Source: Lachnospiraceae bacterium
Lineage (GTDB): Bacteria > Bacillota > Clostridia > Lachnospirales > Lachnospiraceae
Length of the DNA stretch: 51,643 nt
NCBI GenBank assembly: GCA_024684215.1
Contig: JAIKXH010000099.1
Coordinates: 1-51,643, forward strand
Reading direction: 5' to 3'
Of this stretch, positions 24,296 through 33,405 are shown in pieces. Each line of letters begins with the position of its first letter. Within the stretch, counting starts at the first letter, position 1. The notes under the pieces are model-generated. The model searched no databases and had not been told where the DNA came from. It saw only the letters and a list, made by a program, of their open reading frames with translations. A program made the position numbers and the translations under genes.

Positions 24296-26233
24296 ATGAA
24301 AAAAAAGAGATGCCTACCAAAAATCTTAGCGTTACATATCGGCAGAATGATTCTGGCAATAATGATTATTATACTCATTTTGACTGTGGCTTTGCAGGTT
24401 GTAAATAGCGTCAGAGGAGTCAGAAAAGAAGCCGGAAGAATGTTTGAACAGATGGACAGAGTTTTGTCCAGAAGTGCGGACGAAATAAATCAGACCATAA
24501 ATGAATACTCGGATGATTGCCTTAGAAGTGCCAATGCAATTGCATATGTTTTGGAGGATAGGCTTGATATTATCGCAAGTGTCAAAGAACTCAAGAAACT
24601 GGCAGCTCTTATGGGAGTCGATGAGATTCATATTTTTAACAAAGAAGGAGAAATCATATACGGTACTCACGTGGAGTATTACGGATATACCTTTGATTCG
24701 GGAGAGCAAATCAGCTTTTTTAAGCCTATGCTTGAAGACAAGACCCTTAGTCTTGTTCAGGAGATTACGCCAAATACTGCGGAAGGAAAGCTGGTACAGT
24801 ACTCTGCGGTATGGAGTGAGGACGAAGAGTTTATCGTACAGATCGGAATGTATCCCGAGAACCTCATGAGACTCATGGAAAAAAATGAACTTCCCTACAT
24901 TTTCTCGTTGCTTCTTACCAATGATAGGATTTCATTATATGCAATAGATCCGGGGACTGAAGTGATACTCGCTTCAACCGAACAGGGGGCGGACGGGAAA
25001 AAATGTGATTCCATAGGAATTGATGTGGAAGGAGTAATTCCCTCCGGCGAAATGACAGGAAGGCTTTCAGATGTGGATGGCCGGATAGTTATGGTATATT
25101 TAATGAGCGTCAGAGGCAATATCATTGCATATACCTATCCTGTCAGTATGGTCGCGGATGATATTTTATATCCTACCCTTATGTTTGTTTTGGGCGTCCT
25201 GATAATGTCATTTATACTAATTCGTTCTGTGATGCACCATCTCAACAAAAATGTTGTTGAATCTATGAACAGGGTAAACAGTGACTTAAGGAGTATTTCG
25301 GAAGGAAATCTTGACACAGTTGTAAGTGTGGAAACCAGTCTTGAATTTTCAGAACTTAGCAGTCATATAAATACAATGGTTAGGAGCCTTTTGTCGAACA
25401 CCGACAAAATATCATACGTTCTTGATAGGAGCAAACAGAGGATTGGTGTGTATGAGTACACCGAAAATTCCACAAAGGTCAGATATACCGAATATATAAA
25501 AGAAGTATTTAAACTTGCCGAAACTAAAAAAATCTGTGATAAAGAAGTCTTCATGAGGGCAATCGAGAGGTTTAAAAAATCGCCGATTCCCGAGGCATCA
25601 AATATCTATGAGGTAAGAGTATCGGTTAATAACGAGATAGAAGCTACGTATGTATCGTATGAGGAAAGTGAAATAAACGGTGCAACTGTGGGAATACTTA
25701 CTGATGTTACTGCCCGGGTTTTAGAGAGAAGAAAGATTGAAAAAGAGCTGGATTACGACATGCTCACAGGGCTTTATAACAGACGCGGACTTGATAACAG
25801 AATCGAGCAGCTGCGTCTAAACGATAAAGAGACCGGATACTGTGTGCTGTTTATGATAGATGCGGACGGACTTAAAGTTACAAATGATAAATACGGTCAC
25901 GCAGTGGGAGATCTTTACCTTAAAAAGATTGCTGAAACCATAAGTAATGCGGGCTCCAAAAAGAAAATTTCAGCAAGACTGGGCGGAGATGAATTCGTAC
26001 ACTTTATGTACGGATACAGTTCACCGCAAGAGGCCAAACCCGATATAGAAGAAATCTTTAAAAATCAGGATATTTATGACTGCGAAATAGCCGATGGCCT
26101 TGAAATTACCGTCAGTTACTCTGCGGGCTATTGTGAGTCTAAAGGATGCTATGATATTGAAGGCATTTCCGAAAGAGCCGACGAATATATGTATGAGAAC
26201 AAGCGCAGCAGAAAAGGCGAAAATCCAAGGTAA
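24296..26233 (+). CDS. Membrane diguanylate cyclase with extracytoplasmic sensor
   Basis: A 645-residue protein. TM1 (about 17-37), an extracellular sensory domain of about 245 residues (weakly Cache-like: LMGVDEIHIFNKEGEIIYGTH), TM2 (about 290-312), a HAMP-like linker and a PAS-like region (about 400-480), then GGDEF (about 485-640). The active site reads ARLGGDEF, with metal ligand region FMIDADGLKVTNDKYGH, so c-di-GMP synthesis is expected. The RxxD inhibitory I-site that usually sits five residues before GGDEF is not present (residues there are KKKISA), so product inhibition may be weak. No EAL or HD-GYP gene is in the window. It begins 29 bases after the phosphodiesterase. Confidence 0.9.
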   Translation: MKKKRCLPKILALHIGRMILAIMIIILILTVALQVVNSVRGVRKEAGRMFEQMDRVLSRSADEINQTINEYSDDCLRSANAIAYVLEDRLDIIASVKELKKLAALMGVDEIHIFNKEGEIIYGTHVEYYGYTFDSGEQISFFKPMLEDKTLSLVQEITPNTAEGKLVQYSAVWSEDEEFIVQIGMYPENLMRLMEKNELPYIFSLLLTNDRISLYAIDPGTEVILASTEQGADGKKCDSIGIDVEGVIPSGEMTGRLSDVDGRIVMVYLMSVRGNIIAYTYPVSMVADDILYPTLMFVLGVLIMSFILIRSVMHHLNKNVVESMNRVNSDLRSISEGNLDTVVSVETSLEFSELSSHINTMVRSLLSNTDKISYVLDRSKQRIGVYEYTENSTKVRYTEYIKEVFKLAETKKICDKEVFMRAIERFKKSPIPEASNIYEVRVSVNNEIEATYVSYEESEINGATVGILTDVTARVLERRKIEKELDYDMLTGLYNRRGLDNRIEQLRLNDKETGYCVLFMIDADGLKVTNDKYGHAVGDLYLKKIAETISNAGSKKKISARLGGDEFVHFMYGYSSPQEAKPDIEEIFKNQDIYDCEIADGLEITVSYSAGYCESKGCYDIEGISERADEYMYENKRSRKGENPR

Positions 26234-26341
26234 TATACGGCCGGGAAATAATAAAAGCCGTAAAAAATGGTAATCTACGGGTATTGAAATTACCAAAATG
26301 AAAGGTTTGCGAAATCATTCTTATTTCGTTATGTGATATAG

Positions 26342-27112
26342 ATGGAAAAAGATAAAAAAAAGAAAAGTATTATTCCCACTATATTGTGGATAGCTGCAGG
26401 TGTTTTATTTTGCTTATACGGACTTGTGGCATATAAGGCAGGCAGCGGGACAAGTTTTTATATGGTCTGGTTTTTTGCCGGATTAGCATGCTTTTTGATG
26501 GAGCTTTTTAGAAGAGTAGAGCTTTGGAAAAAACTTCCGGGATTTTTAAAGACACTTATCATTATAATATTTTGCATCGGAATACTGTTGTTTGTGACAA
26601 TAGAGGGCTTTATTATCAGCGGTTTTCCAAAAAAAGGAGAGCCTGGGCTTGATTATATAATAGTTTTGGGTGCACAGTACAGGAGCAGCGGCCCAAGTAT
26701 AGTACTTAAATACAGGCTAGATAAAGCATATGAATATCTAACGGAAAATCCGGACACCATCGCTATCTGCTCGGGCGGCCAGGGATCAAATGAGCACATC
26801 GCCGAGGGTGAAGGCATGAAGAATTACCTTGTAGAGCGTGGCATAGACGGAGACAGAATCATAGTTGAAAACAAGTCAAAAAATACTATTCAGAATATAC
26901 TTTTCAGCTACGAATTTCTGGATAAATCAAAGGACAAGATCGGTATCATAACCAATGATTTCCATGTTTTCAGAGCTACTCAAATAGCAAAAAAGCAGGG
27001 CGGTGATTATATCGTCGGAATAGCTGCAGATTCAAATCCCATATATCTTCCCAACAATATGACCAGAGAGTGCATAGGTGTTGTTAAGGATATTATTATG
27101 GGGAATATGTAG
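26342..27112 (+). CDS. YdcF/ElyC-like DUF218 membrane protein
   Basis: A 256-residue protein. Three hydrophobic segments are near the N terminus (IIPTILWIAAGVLFCLYGLV, FYMVWFFAGLACFLMELF, LIIIIFCIGILLFVTIEGF), followed by an exported DUF218 domain: DYIIVLGAQYRSSGPS, RLDKAYEYL, CSGGQGSNE, AEGEGMKNYLVERGI, ENKSKNTIQNI and TNDFHVFRA. The layout matches E. coli ElyC and YdcF. Relatives affect cell-envelope precursor metabolism; the biochemical activity is not established. A 108-base gap with no clear promoter precedes it. The stop codon falls in a 25-bp tandem duplication. Confidence 0.85.
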   Translation: MEKDKKKKSIIPTILWIAAGVLFCLYGLVAYKAGSGTSFYMVWFFAGLACFLMELFRRVELWKKLPGFLKTLIIIIFCIGILLFVTIEGFIISGFPKKGEPGLDYIIVLGAQYRSSGPSIVLKYRLDKAYEYLTENPDTIAICSGGQGSNEHIAEGEGMKNYLVERGIDGDRIIVENKSKNTIQNILFSYEFLDKSKDKIGIITNDFHVFRATQIAKKQGGDYIVGIAADSNPIYLPNNMTRECIGVVKDIIMGNM

Positions 27113-27158
27113 TATACGGAACATGTAAGCTTTGTAGTATACGAAACCTGTAAGCTTT
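27109..27158 (+). repeat. 25-bp tandem duplication
   Basis: Two adjacent 25-base copies (27109-27133 and 27134-27158) differ at two positions. Each starts GTAGTATACG and ends TGTAAGCTTT. The first begins within the last codons of the YdcF gene. Confidence 0.8.
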
Positions 27159-27161
27159 TTA

Positions 27162-27190
27162 TTGACATTTGAAGGCATAGATGTAATAAT
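27162..27190 (+). promoter_or_regulatory. Promoter for tRNA-Pro
   Basis: Consensus -35 TTGACA (27162-27167), 17-bp spacer, AATAAT (27185-27190), 72 bases before the tRNA. Confidence 0.6.
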
Positions 27191-27261
27191 ACGCATTGTG
27201 CGTGTTTAAAACTTCGACAAGAGTTATCTTGGTATTTTGAAGGTGCATATAATAATATGAC

Positions 27262-27333
27262 CGGGGTGTAGGTCATTGGTAGACTGCCACATTTGGGATG
27301 TGGAGGCAGTGGGTTCGATTCCCGCCACCCCGA
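27262..27333 (+). tRNA. tRNA-Pro (anticodon TGG)
   Basis: A 72-base cloverleaf: acceptor CGGGGTG/CACCCCG, D stem GGTC/GACT, anticodon stem CCACA/TGTGG with loop TTTGGGA (TGG), T stem GTGGG/CCCGC around TTCGATT, discriminator A. CCA is not encoded. Confidence 0.95.
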
Positions 27334-27340
27334 TTTAGAG

Positions 27341-27368
27341 GACAAAGGCTTAGGCCTTTGTCTTTTTT
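27341..27368 (+). terminator. Terminator after tRNA-Pro
   Basis: GACAAAGGC pairs with GCCTTTGTC around a short TTAG loop, followed by a run of seven T. Confidence 0.88.
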
Positions 27369-27414
27369 TGGTGTGAAAGTCAGATAATTGGTGTGAATGG
27401 AGGGCGATGATATA

Positions 27415-27443
27415 TTGAAATGTCAGAATATTTTTAATATCAT
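27415..27443 (+). promoter_or_regulatory. Candidate promoter of the T7SS operon
   Basis: TTGAAA (27415-27420), 17-bp spacer, TATCAT (27438-27443), each five of six to consensus. It would give a leader of about 95 bases that contains the hairpin at 27477. Confidence 0.45.
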
Positions 27444-27476
27444 TAAATATGTATGTATACAATTGCGGATAGATTG

Positions 27477-27506
27477 GGCAATTTATAGATTGCCGGCGTT
27501 TTTTTG
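27477..27506 (+). terminator. Terminator-like hairpin in the T7SS leader
   Basis: GGCAAT (27477-27482) and ATTGCC (27489-27494) form a short stem, followed by GGCG and seven T (27499-27505). It is located between the candidate promoter and the lectin gene's ribosome site, where it could act as an attenuator. The stem is short (6 bp) and four bases from the T-run. Confidence 0.4.
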
Positions 27507-27545
27507 AGAGAGAATCTGAAAAGAAAGAGGTATTCGGAGGGATTT

Positions 27546-28556
27546 ATGGACAATAACGGCAATAACGGTAACGAGGCGGAGGCTTTATTTGCTACAAAGA
27601 GGAAAAAACTTCAGGAAGAGGAAGCCGAAAGAAAAAGATTAGAAGAACTGGAACGTCAAAAAAAGGAAATGCAGGACGAAATCCAGAGACTTGAAAAACT
27701 CCGTAAAGAACAGGAAGAGGCAACAAGAAAAGCCGAGGAAGCCAAAGCTGAAGCTGAGAGAATCGCAAAACAGGTAGCCGAAGAGGCATCCAAAAGGGAA
27801 AGCTCTGCCGCTTTGCCTAATGAGAATAATGCAGCTCCTGTCGGCGGAAGTGCTAACGGGGCAAATGTGCAGAGCGGGGCAAATATTCAAGGCAAGACAA
27901 ACACATCAAGCACTAACGCCGGAGAATCTGCACCGTTTCCGAAAAAAAAGCTTATCATTATACTTATAATCTGCGGAGCAGTATTTGTTACCATTATTTT
28001 GCCTATTTTGATCATATTTATTTTGGATGCGGTAGGTAATGCAGCTTATAATAAAAGTCAGGCTAACAATCAATCGGAAAATCCAACAGAAAACACTACA
28101 GACGATCCTGCGCAGAATGCAGATGTCGACCCTGCTTCTTCAAATATTACTCTTGCAAGTGATTTCGGATACGAGTTTCAGGGACATACCTATGTTTTTT
28201 ATGAGGATTCGACCGAAGTATATACCTGGATGGAATGCAGAGATGACTGCGAAGCTAAAGGCGGACATCTTGTGACCATAAATTCAGCCGAAGAGGCGGA
28301 TTTTTTGAGATTAAATTTCCCCGACAGCAGAGCATGGATCGGCGCATACAATGATGCATTTTTCGGAGGCACGGGAGAGTGGTGCTGGGTAACCGGAGAG
28401 CCCTTCGACTACACGGAGTGGGCTGAAAACGAACCTTCTTACTCCAATGAACTGGAAGGATTCGGACTGTTCTGGAACGCCAACAACGAGTGGAACGACC
28501 TTACTGAGTACGATTCAAATAATCGTCATTACGGATATATCTGCGAATATGAATAA
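27546..28556 (+). CDS. Coiled-coil, membrane-anchored C-type lectin-like domain protein (T7SS-linked)
   Basis: A 336-residue protein. ATG 27546 has CGGAGGG about seven bases upstream; an in-frame ATG at 27504 has none. Order: a charged coiled coil (about 15-85; repeated EEE-RKRLEELE and KAEEAKAEAER), a Gly/Asn/Ser linker, a transmembrane helix (about 135-160, KKKLIIILIICGAVFVTIIL onward), an Asn/Gln-rich stalk, and a C-terminal C-type lectin-like domain (about 212-336). The domain shows YTWMECRDDCEAKGGHLVTI, AWIGAYND, WCWVTGEPFDYTEW, ENEPS in the EPN/QPD position, and the WND motif in NEWNDL, ending YGYICEYE. The topology is N-in, C-out. It lies 17 bases ahead of essC, so it is probably part of the secretion locus. 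A ligand-binding or scaffold role is inferred. Confidence 0.8.
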   Translation: MDNNGNNGNEAEALFATKRKKLQEEEAERKRLEELERQKKEMQDEIQRLEKLRKEQEEATRKAEEAKAEAERIAKQVAEEASKRESSAALPNENNAAPVGGSANGANVQSGANIQGKTNTSSTNAGESAPFPKKKLIIILIICGAVFVTIILPILIIFILDAVGNAAYNKSQANNQSENPTENTTDDPAQNADVDPASSNITLASDFGYEFQGHTYVFYEDSTEVYTWMECRDDCEAKGGHLVTINSAEEADFLRLNFPDSRAWIGAYNDAFFGGTGEWCWVTGEPFDYTEWAENEPSYSNELEGFGLFWNANNEWNDLTEYDSNNRHYGYICEYE

Positions 28557-28573
28557 TATAGGAGGGGGTTTAT

Positions 28574-31500
28574 ATGTCATTATTTATGACAGTGTTTTTT
28601 GAGAATGGTTTTTCTGAGCATTTCTTTCCTGCGGTAGACAACAGGAAATATCCTGTTGCGGTAAACAGTTATATATCCGGACTTGACGATGAACTGGTAT
28701 TGGGAATAGAGGTTTGGGACGGAAAATGGACTATATACGCCGATAAAAAGTATGAGCTTCTTCGCGACGGGAAAGCTGTGGAAAGCGCGGTTTTGGAACC
28801 GGGTCTGGTACTCGAGGGCACCGTTAAAAAGGGCGAGGTATGGTTCTCGGTTAAAATAGATGAGGCCGGAGAGGAAACATTTTGTTTTTCCAAATATCTG
28901 TTAAACAGAGAAAATGTTTCCGCTATCACTATAGGAAGCGACGAGAGAGCGGGAATATATTATAAAAACAAATATGTTTCGGACTGTCATGCGGTTATTT
29001 CCTTTGAAGGAGAAAAAGCTTTTGTAGAGGATAAAGGAAGCGTAAACGGAACATTTCTAAACGGAAGATGTGTATCGGGAAAACTACCCATCGGTTACGG
29101 AGATGTTATATACGTAGTAGGACTGAAGGTGGTTTATCTCGGAAATCTCATCGCCATCAATCATCCTTCGGGAAGCATAAGCGTTAACACTTTAAAGCAG
29201 ATAGAGATTCCAAGCATAACCGATGACGGTGAGGAAGAGGAGTATGAAAAAACGTATTTCCTCAGAACGCCGAGACATCTAAGAGAGATTAATTGCGCGG
29301 AGACCGTTATAGAAAGATGTTTTCCTAAGCAGAATCATAAACCTCAGCCGCTGATATTTACCATCGGTCCGTCATTTTGCATGGTAATTCCCATAGCTAT
29401 AGCAGCGATGATGAGTGGTGAAAACGGATTTGGCGCATCAAGTATAGTGATGAGTGCCGGCGCTGCCGGAATGGCTGCCGTATGGGCGGTTATAAATTCA
29501 AGCTATAACAAAAAAGAAGCGGCAAATTCTGAGAGCGAGAGGCAGAAAAAATACACTGAGTACATAGCGGCCATAGAAAACGACCTGTCGCAGTTATCGG
29601 AATACAACAGGGGAGTTTTAACGGAACAGTATCCGAGCGTCAAGGAAATGCTTGATTTTGTTTCCTCCAATAAAAAACGTCTCTGGGAAAAGAGCAGTAC
29701 CCACAGAGATTTTCTTTCAGTTCGAGTAGGAATCGGAGATATATTGTCTCCAAATCATATAGTCATACAAAAAGAAAACATCACTCAAACCTATGATCCT
29801 TTGAATGATTTGGGTGAAAATTTAAGGTCTAAATATCTGGTACTTGAGAAGGTGCCTGTATCGGTATCACTTTACGAAAACAGAATAATAGGACTTGTGA
29901 GTAAGGATCCTGAAAAGAGAAAGAATCTCCTCAGACTTCTTGCTTTAAATCTTGCGGCCAATTTTACATATACTGAAGTACGTATGTGCTTTGCGTTTAA
30001 GTCCGGAGATTACGATGAACTCAATTATACCCGTTGGTTACCTCATTCCTGGTCGCCCGACGGAAAGGTAAGAATGGTTGCCTACGACCGACGCTCACTC
30101 GGAGATGTAATGTATTATCTTTCCGATGTGATAAGAGAGAGAGTCGAAACAGCGGGCAGGGGCTCGAATGAGAATGAAGAAAAGGTTCTGCCTCATTACA
30201 TAATATTTGTAACCGATATTTCTGTAATAGCAGGAGAGCCAGTATCCAAGTATTTGATGGATCCTCCGAAGGAAGCGGGAATCACCGTAGTATTTTGCGG
30301 AGATTCCGCAGAAGGACTACCTTCTAAGTGCGAGACGGTAATAGAAGACGGTGACAAGTGCGGAGTGTACAGCATCTCTACTATGAATTCAAAGAGCATG
30401 GAGCTTGATTTCGATAAGGTTTCTCATGCGGATATGGAAAGCTTTGCGAGAAATCTCTCCGGTATAGAGATGAGAGATACCAGCGAAAATGCAGATATTC
30501 CCGAACTCTTAAGTTTTCTTGATATGTACAGAGTCTCTAAGGTTGAAGACCTTGACATTTATCATAAATGGCTTGAAAACCGTACCTACGAGACAATGAA
30601 GGCCATGATAGGACAAAAGGCCGGCGGAAAGCCCATTTATCTTGATATACATGAAAAATATCACGGACCTCACGGACTGGTTGCAGGTACCACAGGTTCC
30701 GGTAAGTCTGAGACATTGCAGAGCTATATCTTAAGCATGGCGATAAATTATCATCCCCATGAAGTTTCATTTATCCTTATCGACTACAAGGGTGGCGGAA
30801 TGGCCAGAAGCTTTGAGGGACTGCCTCACTTAGCCGGAATGATAACCAACCTTGGGGGCAATCAGACCACCAGAGCTCTTTTGTCAATAAATGCTGAGAT
30901 AAAGCACAGACAGAGAGTATTTAATGAGTACAAGGTAAAGCACATAGACCAGTACATAGAGCTTTACAGAAACGGCGAGGCTGAAGAGGCAATGCCCCAT
31001 CTTATAATCATTGCGGATGAGTTTGCAGAGCTTAAAAAGGAACAACCGGAATTTGTAAGAGCGCTCGTTTCGGCGGCACGTGTGGGACGTTCTCTCGGCG
31101 TAAATCTCATCCTGGCTACCCAAAAGCCCGGCGGTGTCGTGGATGATGAAATCTGGAGCAATACAAGATTCAGAATATCACTTCGAGTTGCGGACAAGCA
31201 GGACTCCATTGAAATGCTAAAAAGGCCGGATGCGGCATTTATAACCGGAACAGGTAGAGGATATTTACAGGTAGGAAACGACGAAATATTTGACGAGTTC
31301 CAGTCCGGCTGGTCAGGCGCAAATTACACGCCCGAAGAGCCGTTTAATGACGGAAGCAAAGGCTTTGTCAGAATGGTGGATATCACCGGTAAGCCTGAAA
31401 AAACCGGTAAGAAGAAAAAGAAATCGGGAGATTCTTTAAACAAGGTAACTCAGCTTGATGCAATCGTAAGATATGCAGGTGAACTGGCAGATGAGAACGG

Positions 31501-33148
31501 TATCGAGCCCGTAAGACAGATATGGCTGCAGCCCCTTCCTACGGAGATTTATCTTGAGGATCTTGATACCGAAAAGATTAGCAGAAAGCACTTTGAAATC
31601 CCTGTCGGACTTTGTGACGATCCTGAAAATCAGGCTCAGTATACAGCTACGGTAGATTTTGTAAGAGACGGACATTTGCTTATTTGCGGCGGCGCGGGAA
31701 GCGGTAAAACCACTCTTATCCAGACGATCGTTTATTCTGCTTCTTTGAATTATACGGAAAAAGAAGTCAACTTCTATATCGCTGATTTCTCCGGCAGAAC
31801 AATGACGGCGTTTGCGGGACTTCCTCATACCGCTGCGGTATGTATGGAGGGAGAGGACGAAAAGATTTCTTCAATGATGGAGTTTATCGGGAATGAACTC
31901 GACAGAAGAAAAGGTGTTCTATCGCAAAAAGGTCTGGGGTCTTTCAGAGATTATATAAAGGCCTTTGACGACCTGCCCATGATCCTGCTTATCATAGACA
32001 ACTACGCGGCATTTATGGAAAGCTACGAGGAGTATGACGAGCTGTTCGTTCAGCTCGCGCGTGATGCGGCAAGCTATGGTATATACATGGTGGTCAGCTG
32101 CAACAACTCTTCGGATATGCGCGGACGTATACGCCAGGGCTTTACACAGGGAATAGGAATGCAGCTTCCCGACAGATTCGAGTACGACAGTGTAGTCGGT
32201 ATGAGATGCGAAATCCTGCCTGATGACAGAGTAAGCGGACGCGGACTTATAAAGGTTAACAAGCCCCTGGAATTCCAGACTGCACTTCCTGTAAGGTCGG
32301 ACGGCTCGGGTATGATGCTCACCATCAAAAACATTATCTCCGAGGAATACAAAAACGGAGGAAACTCGCGTAAGATATCAAATAAATACGAGGCTTTTTC
32401 GGATGCTGAGCTTTTAAATGGTTTTAAGGATGACGCGGTATTTGCAGTAGGAAAAAGCTGTCTTAACGGCAAAACGGTGGGAATAGACACGGACAAGATA
32501 CTAGTATTTACCGTAGGAGGCTCTGCAGGCAGCGGAAAGACCAATTTCCTTAAGTTTTCGGCAAAGCAGATGAAAAAAGCCGGTGCTAAGGTATATGTGT
32601 TTGACAGCGTGTTAAAAGAACTTGAAGGCTTTAGCAAAACTGTTAAAACCGATGGTTATATGACCGGCGGATCGGAGCTCTTTAAGTTTATGGAATCAGT
32701 CCTTGTACCTGAGCTTACAAAGAGAAACGCTTTGGTCTATGAAGCCAGACAAAACGGAAAGTCTGTAAAAGATGTCCTGGCGGGATTTGACAGAATAGCC
32801 GTTGTGATAAACAGTGCGACTGAATTTATGGAAGCCGTTTACGACAGTGAGAATGATATGAGTGATTTTGTCGAAACAGTGTTTGATAAGGCTGCGGAGC
32901 ATAAGATTCACTTTATTATGGCGGTTTCTCCGAGGGAGTACAACGACTGCTATCAGTACGGGGCGTTCAGAAAGGCCTGCGATATGAATCTCGGAATTCA
33001 TCTTGGAGGTGAGACCGATGCCCAGGGAATTTTTGAGTTTAAGGAAGGCATTTTCAAAAAGACTCCCGCAGGCTCTGCATTAACGGTTTTAGAAGGCGAT
33101 TCATGTGAGGTGATGACGCCCTTTGTAAAGGAGGGAGACAATGAGTAA
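28574..33148 (+). CDS. essC: T7SS FtsK/SpoIIIE ATPase EssC with FHA domain
   Basis: A 1524-residue membrane motor of the type VII secretion system, at the usual EssC length. An N-terminal region (1-110) leads into a forkhead-associated domain (about 112-195; ITIGSDERAGIYY, SDCHAVISFE, VEDKGSVNGTFLNG). Two membrane helices (about 258-275 and 284-305) follow, then three ATPase domains. D1 Walker A is GTTGSGKSE at 705-713 with Walker B LIIIADEFAEL; D2 is GGAGSGKTT near 1039 with LLIIDNY; D3 is GGSAGSGKTN near 1315, but its B strand reads AVVINSATEF with no acidic pair. D1 and D2 look active, D3 weaker. GGAGGGGG precedes the ATG; the last eight bases overlap the esaB start. Confidence 0.95.
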   Translation: MSLFMTVFFENGFSEHFFPAVDNRKYPVAVNSYISGLDDELVLGIEVWDGKWTIYADKKYELLRDGKAVESAVLEPGLVLEGTVKKGEVWFSVKIDEAGEETFCFSKYLLNRENVSAITIGSDERAGIYYKNKYVSDCHAVISFEGEKAFVEDKGSVNGTFLNGRCVSGKLPIGYGDVIYVVGLKVVYLGNLIAINHPSGSISVNTLKQIEIPSITDDGEEEEYEKTYFLRTPRHLREINCAETVIERCFPKQNHKPQPLIFTIGPSFCMVIPIAIAAMMSGENGFGASSIVMSAGAAGMAAVWAVINSSYNKKEAANSESERQKKYTEYIAAIENDLSQLSEYNRGVLTEQYPSVKEMLDFVSSNKKRLWEKSSTHRDFLSVRVGIGDILSPNHIVIQKENITQTYDPLNDLGENLRSKYLVLEKVPVSVSLYENRIIGLVSKDPEKRKNLLRLLALNLAANFTYTEVRMCFAFKSGDYDELNYTRWLPHSWSPDGKVRMVAYDRRSLGDVMYYLSDVIRERVETAGRGSNENEEKVLPHYIIFVTDISVIAGEPVSKYLMDPPKEAGITVVFCGDSAEGLPSKCETVIEDGDKCGVYSISTMNSKSMELDFDKVSHADMESFARNLSGIEMRDTSENADIPELLSFLDMYRVSKVEDLDIYHKWLENRTYETMKAMIGQKAGGKPIYLDIHEKYHGPHGLVAGTTGSGKSETLQSYILSMAINYHPHEVSFILIDYKGGGMARSFEGLPHLAGMITNLGGNQTTRALLSINAEIKHRQRVFNEYKVKHIDQYIELYRNGEAEEAMPHLIIIADEFAELKKEQPEFVRALVSAARVGRSLGVNLILATQKPGGVVDDEIWSNTRFRISLRVADKQDSIEMLKRPDAAFITGTGRGYLQVGNDEIFDEFQSGWSGANYTPEEPFNDGSKGFVRMVDITGKPEKTGKKKKKSGDSLNKVTQLDAIVRYAGELADENGIEPVRQIWLQPLPTEIYLEDLDTEKISRKHFEIPVGLCDDPENQAQYTATVDFVRDGHLLICGGAGSGKTTLIQTIVYSASLNYTEKEVNFYIADFSGRTMTAFAGLPHTAAVCMEGEDEKISSMMEFIGNELDRRKGVLSQKGLGSFRDYIKAFDDLPMILLIIDNYAAFMESYEEYDELFVQLARDAASYGIYMVVSCNNSSDMRGRIRQGFTQGIGMQLPDRFEYDSVVGMRCEILPDDRVSGRGLIKVNKPLEFQTALPVRSDGSGMMLTIKNIISEEYKNGGNSRKISNKYEAFSDAELLNGFKDDAVFAVGKSCLNGKTVGIDTDKILVFTVGGSAGSGKTNFLKFSAKQMKKAGAKVYVFDSVLKELEGFSKTVKTDGYMTGGSELFKFMESVLVPELTKRNALVYEARQNGKSVKDVLAGFDRIAVVINSATEFMEAVYDSENDMSDFVETVFDKAAEHKIHFIMAVSPREYNDCYQYGAFRKACDMNLGIHLGGETDAQGIFEFKEGIFKKTPAGSALTVLEGDSCEVMTPFVKEGDNE

Positions 33149-33395
33149 GATCAGCATAGAGGTGAGAATCCCCGGAAACGCAAAGTCTTATGAGTTTCAG
33201 GTGGATGACAGAATGAAGGTAGTCGCCGCAAAAAAAATGATAATGTCATCCATAACCGAGTTTGAGGGATATGACGTTTTTAACGGTAAAGAAGATGTCG
33301 CTGTATGCTCGGTAGAACTTGAAGGACTGATAGAGGACGGCGAAAGCTTTCACAAGGTGGGAATAACCAGCGGTTCGCGACTGGTTATAGTTTAG
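33141..33395 (+). CDS. YukD/EsaB ubiquitin-like T7SS protein
   Basis: An 84-residue protein with a beta-grasp pattern: ISIEVRIPGNAKSYEFQV, helix AAKKMIMSSI, a middle loop, and GITSGSRLVIV at the end, as in YukD and EsaB. It has no C-terminal GG, like other YukD proteins. YukD is a conserved cytoplasmic component or regulator of Firmicutes T7SS. GGAGG and an eight-base overlap with essC support co-translation. Confidence 0.85.
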   Translation: MSKISIEVRIPGNAKSYEFQVDDRMKVVAAKKMIMSSITEFEGYDVFNGKEDVAVCSVELEGLIEDGESFHKVGITSGSRLVIV

Positions 33396-33405
33396 GAGGT
33401 GCGAT

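Noticed and set aside
32074-32637. 187-codon open frame on the minus strand inside essC
   Set aside because: Fully antisense to a strongly conserved ATPase domain; Ser/Leu/Pro-rich translation without any recognisable motif.
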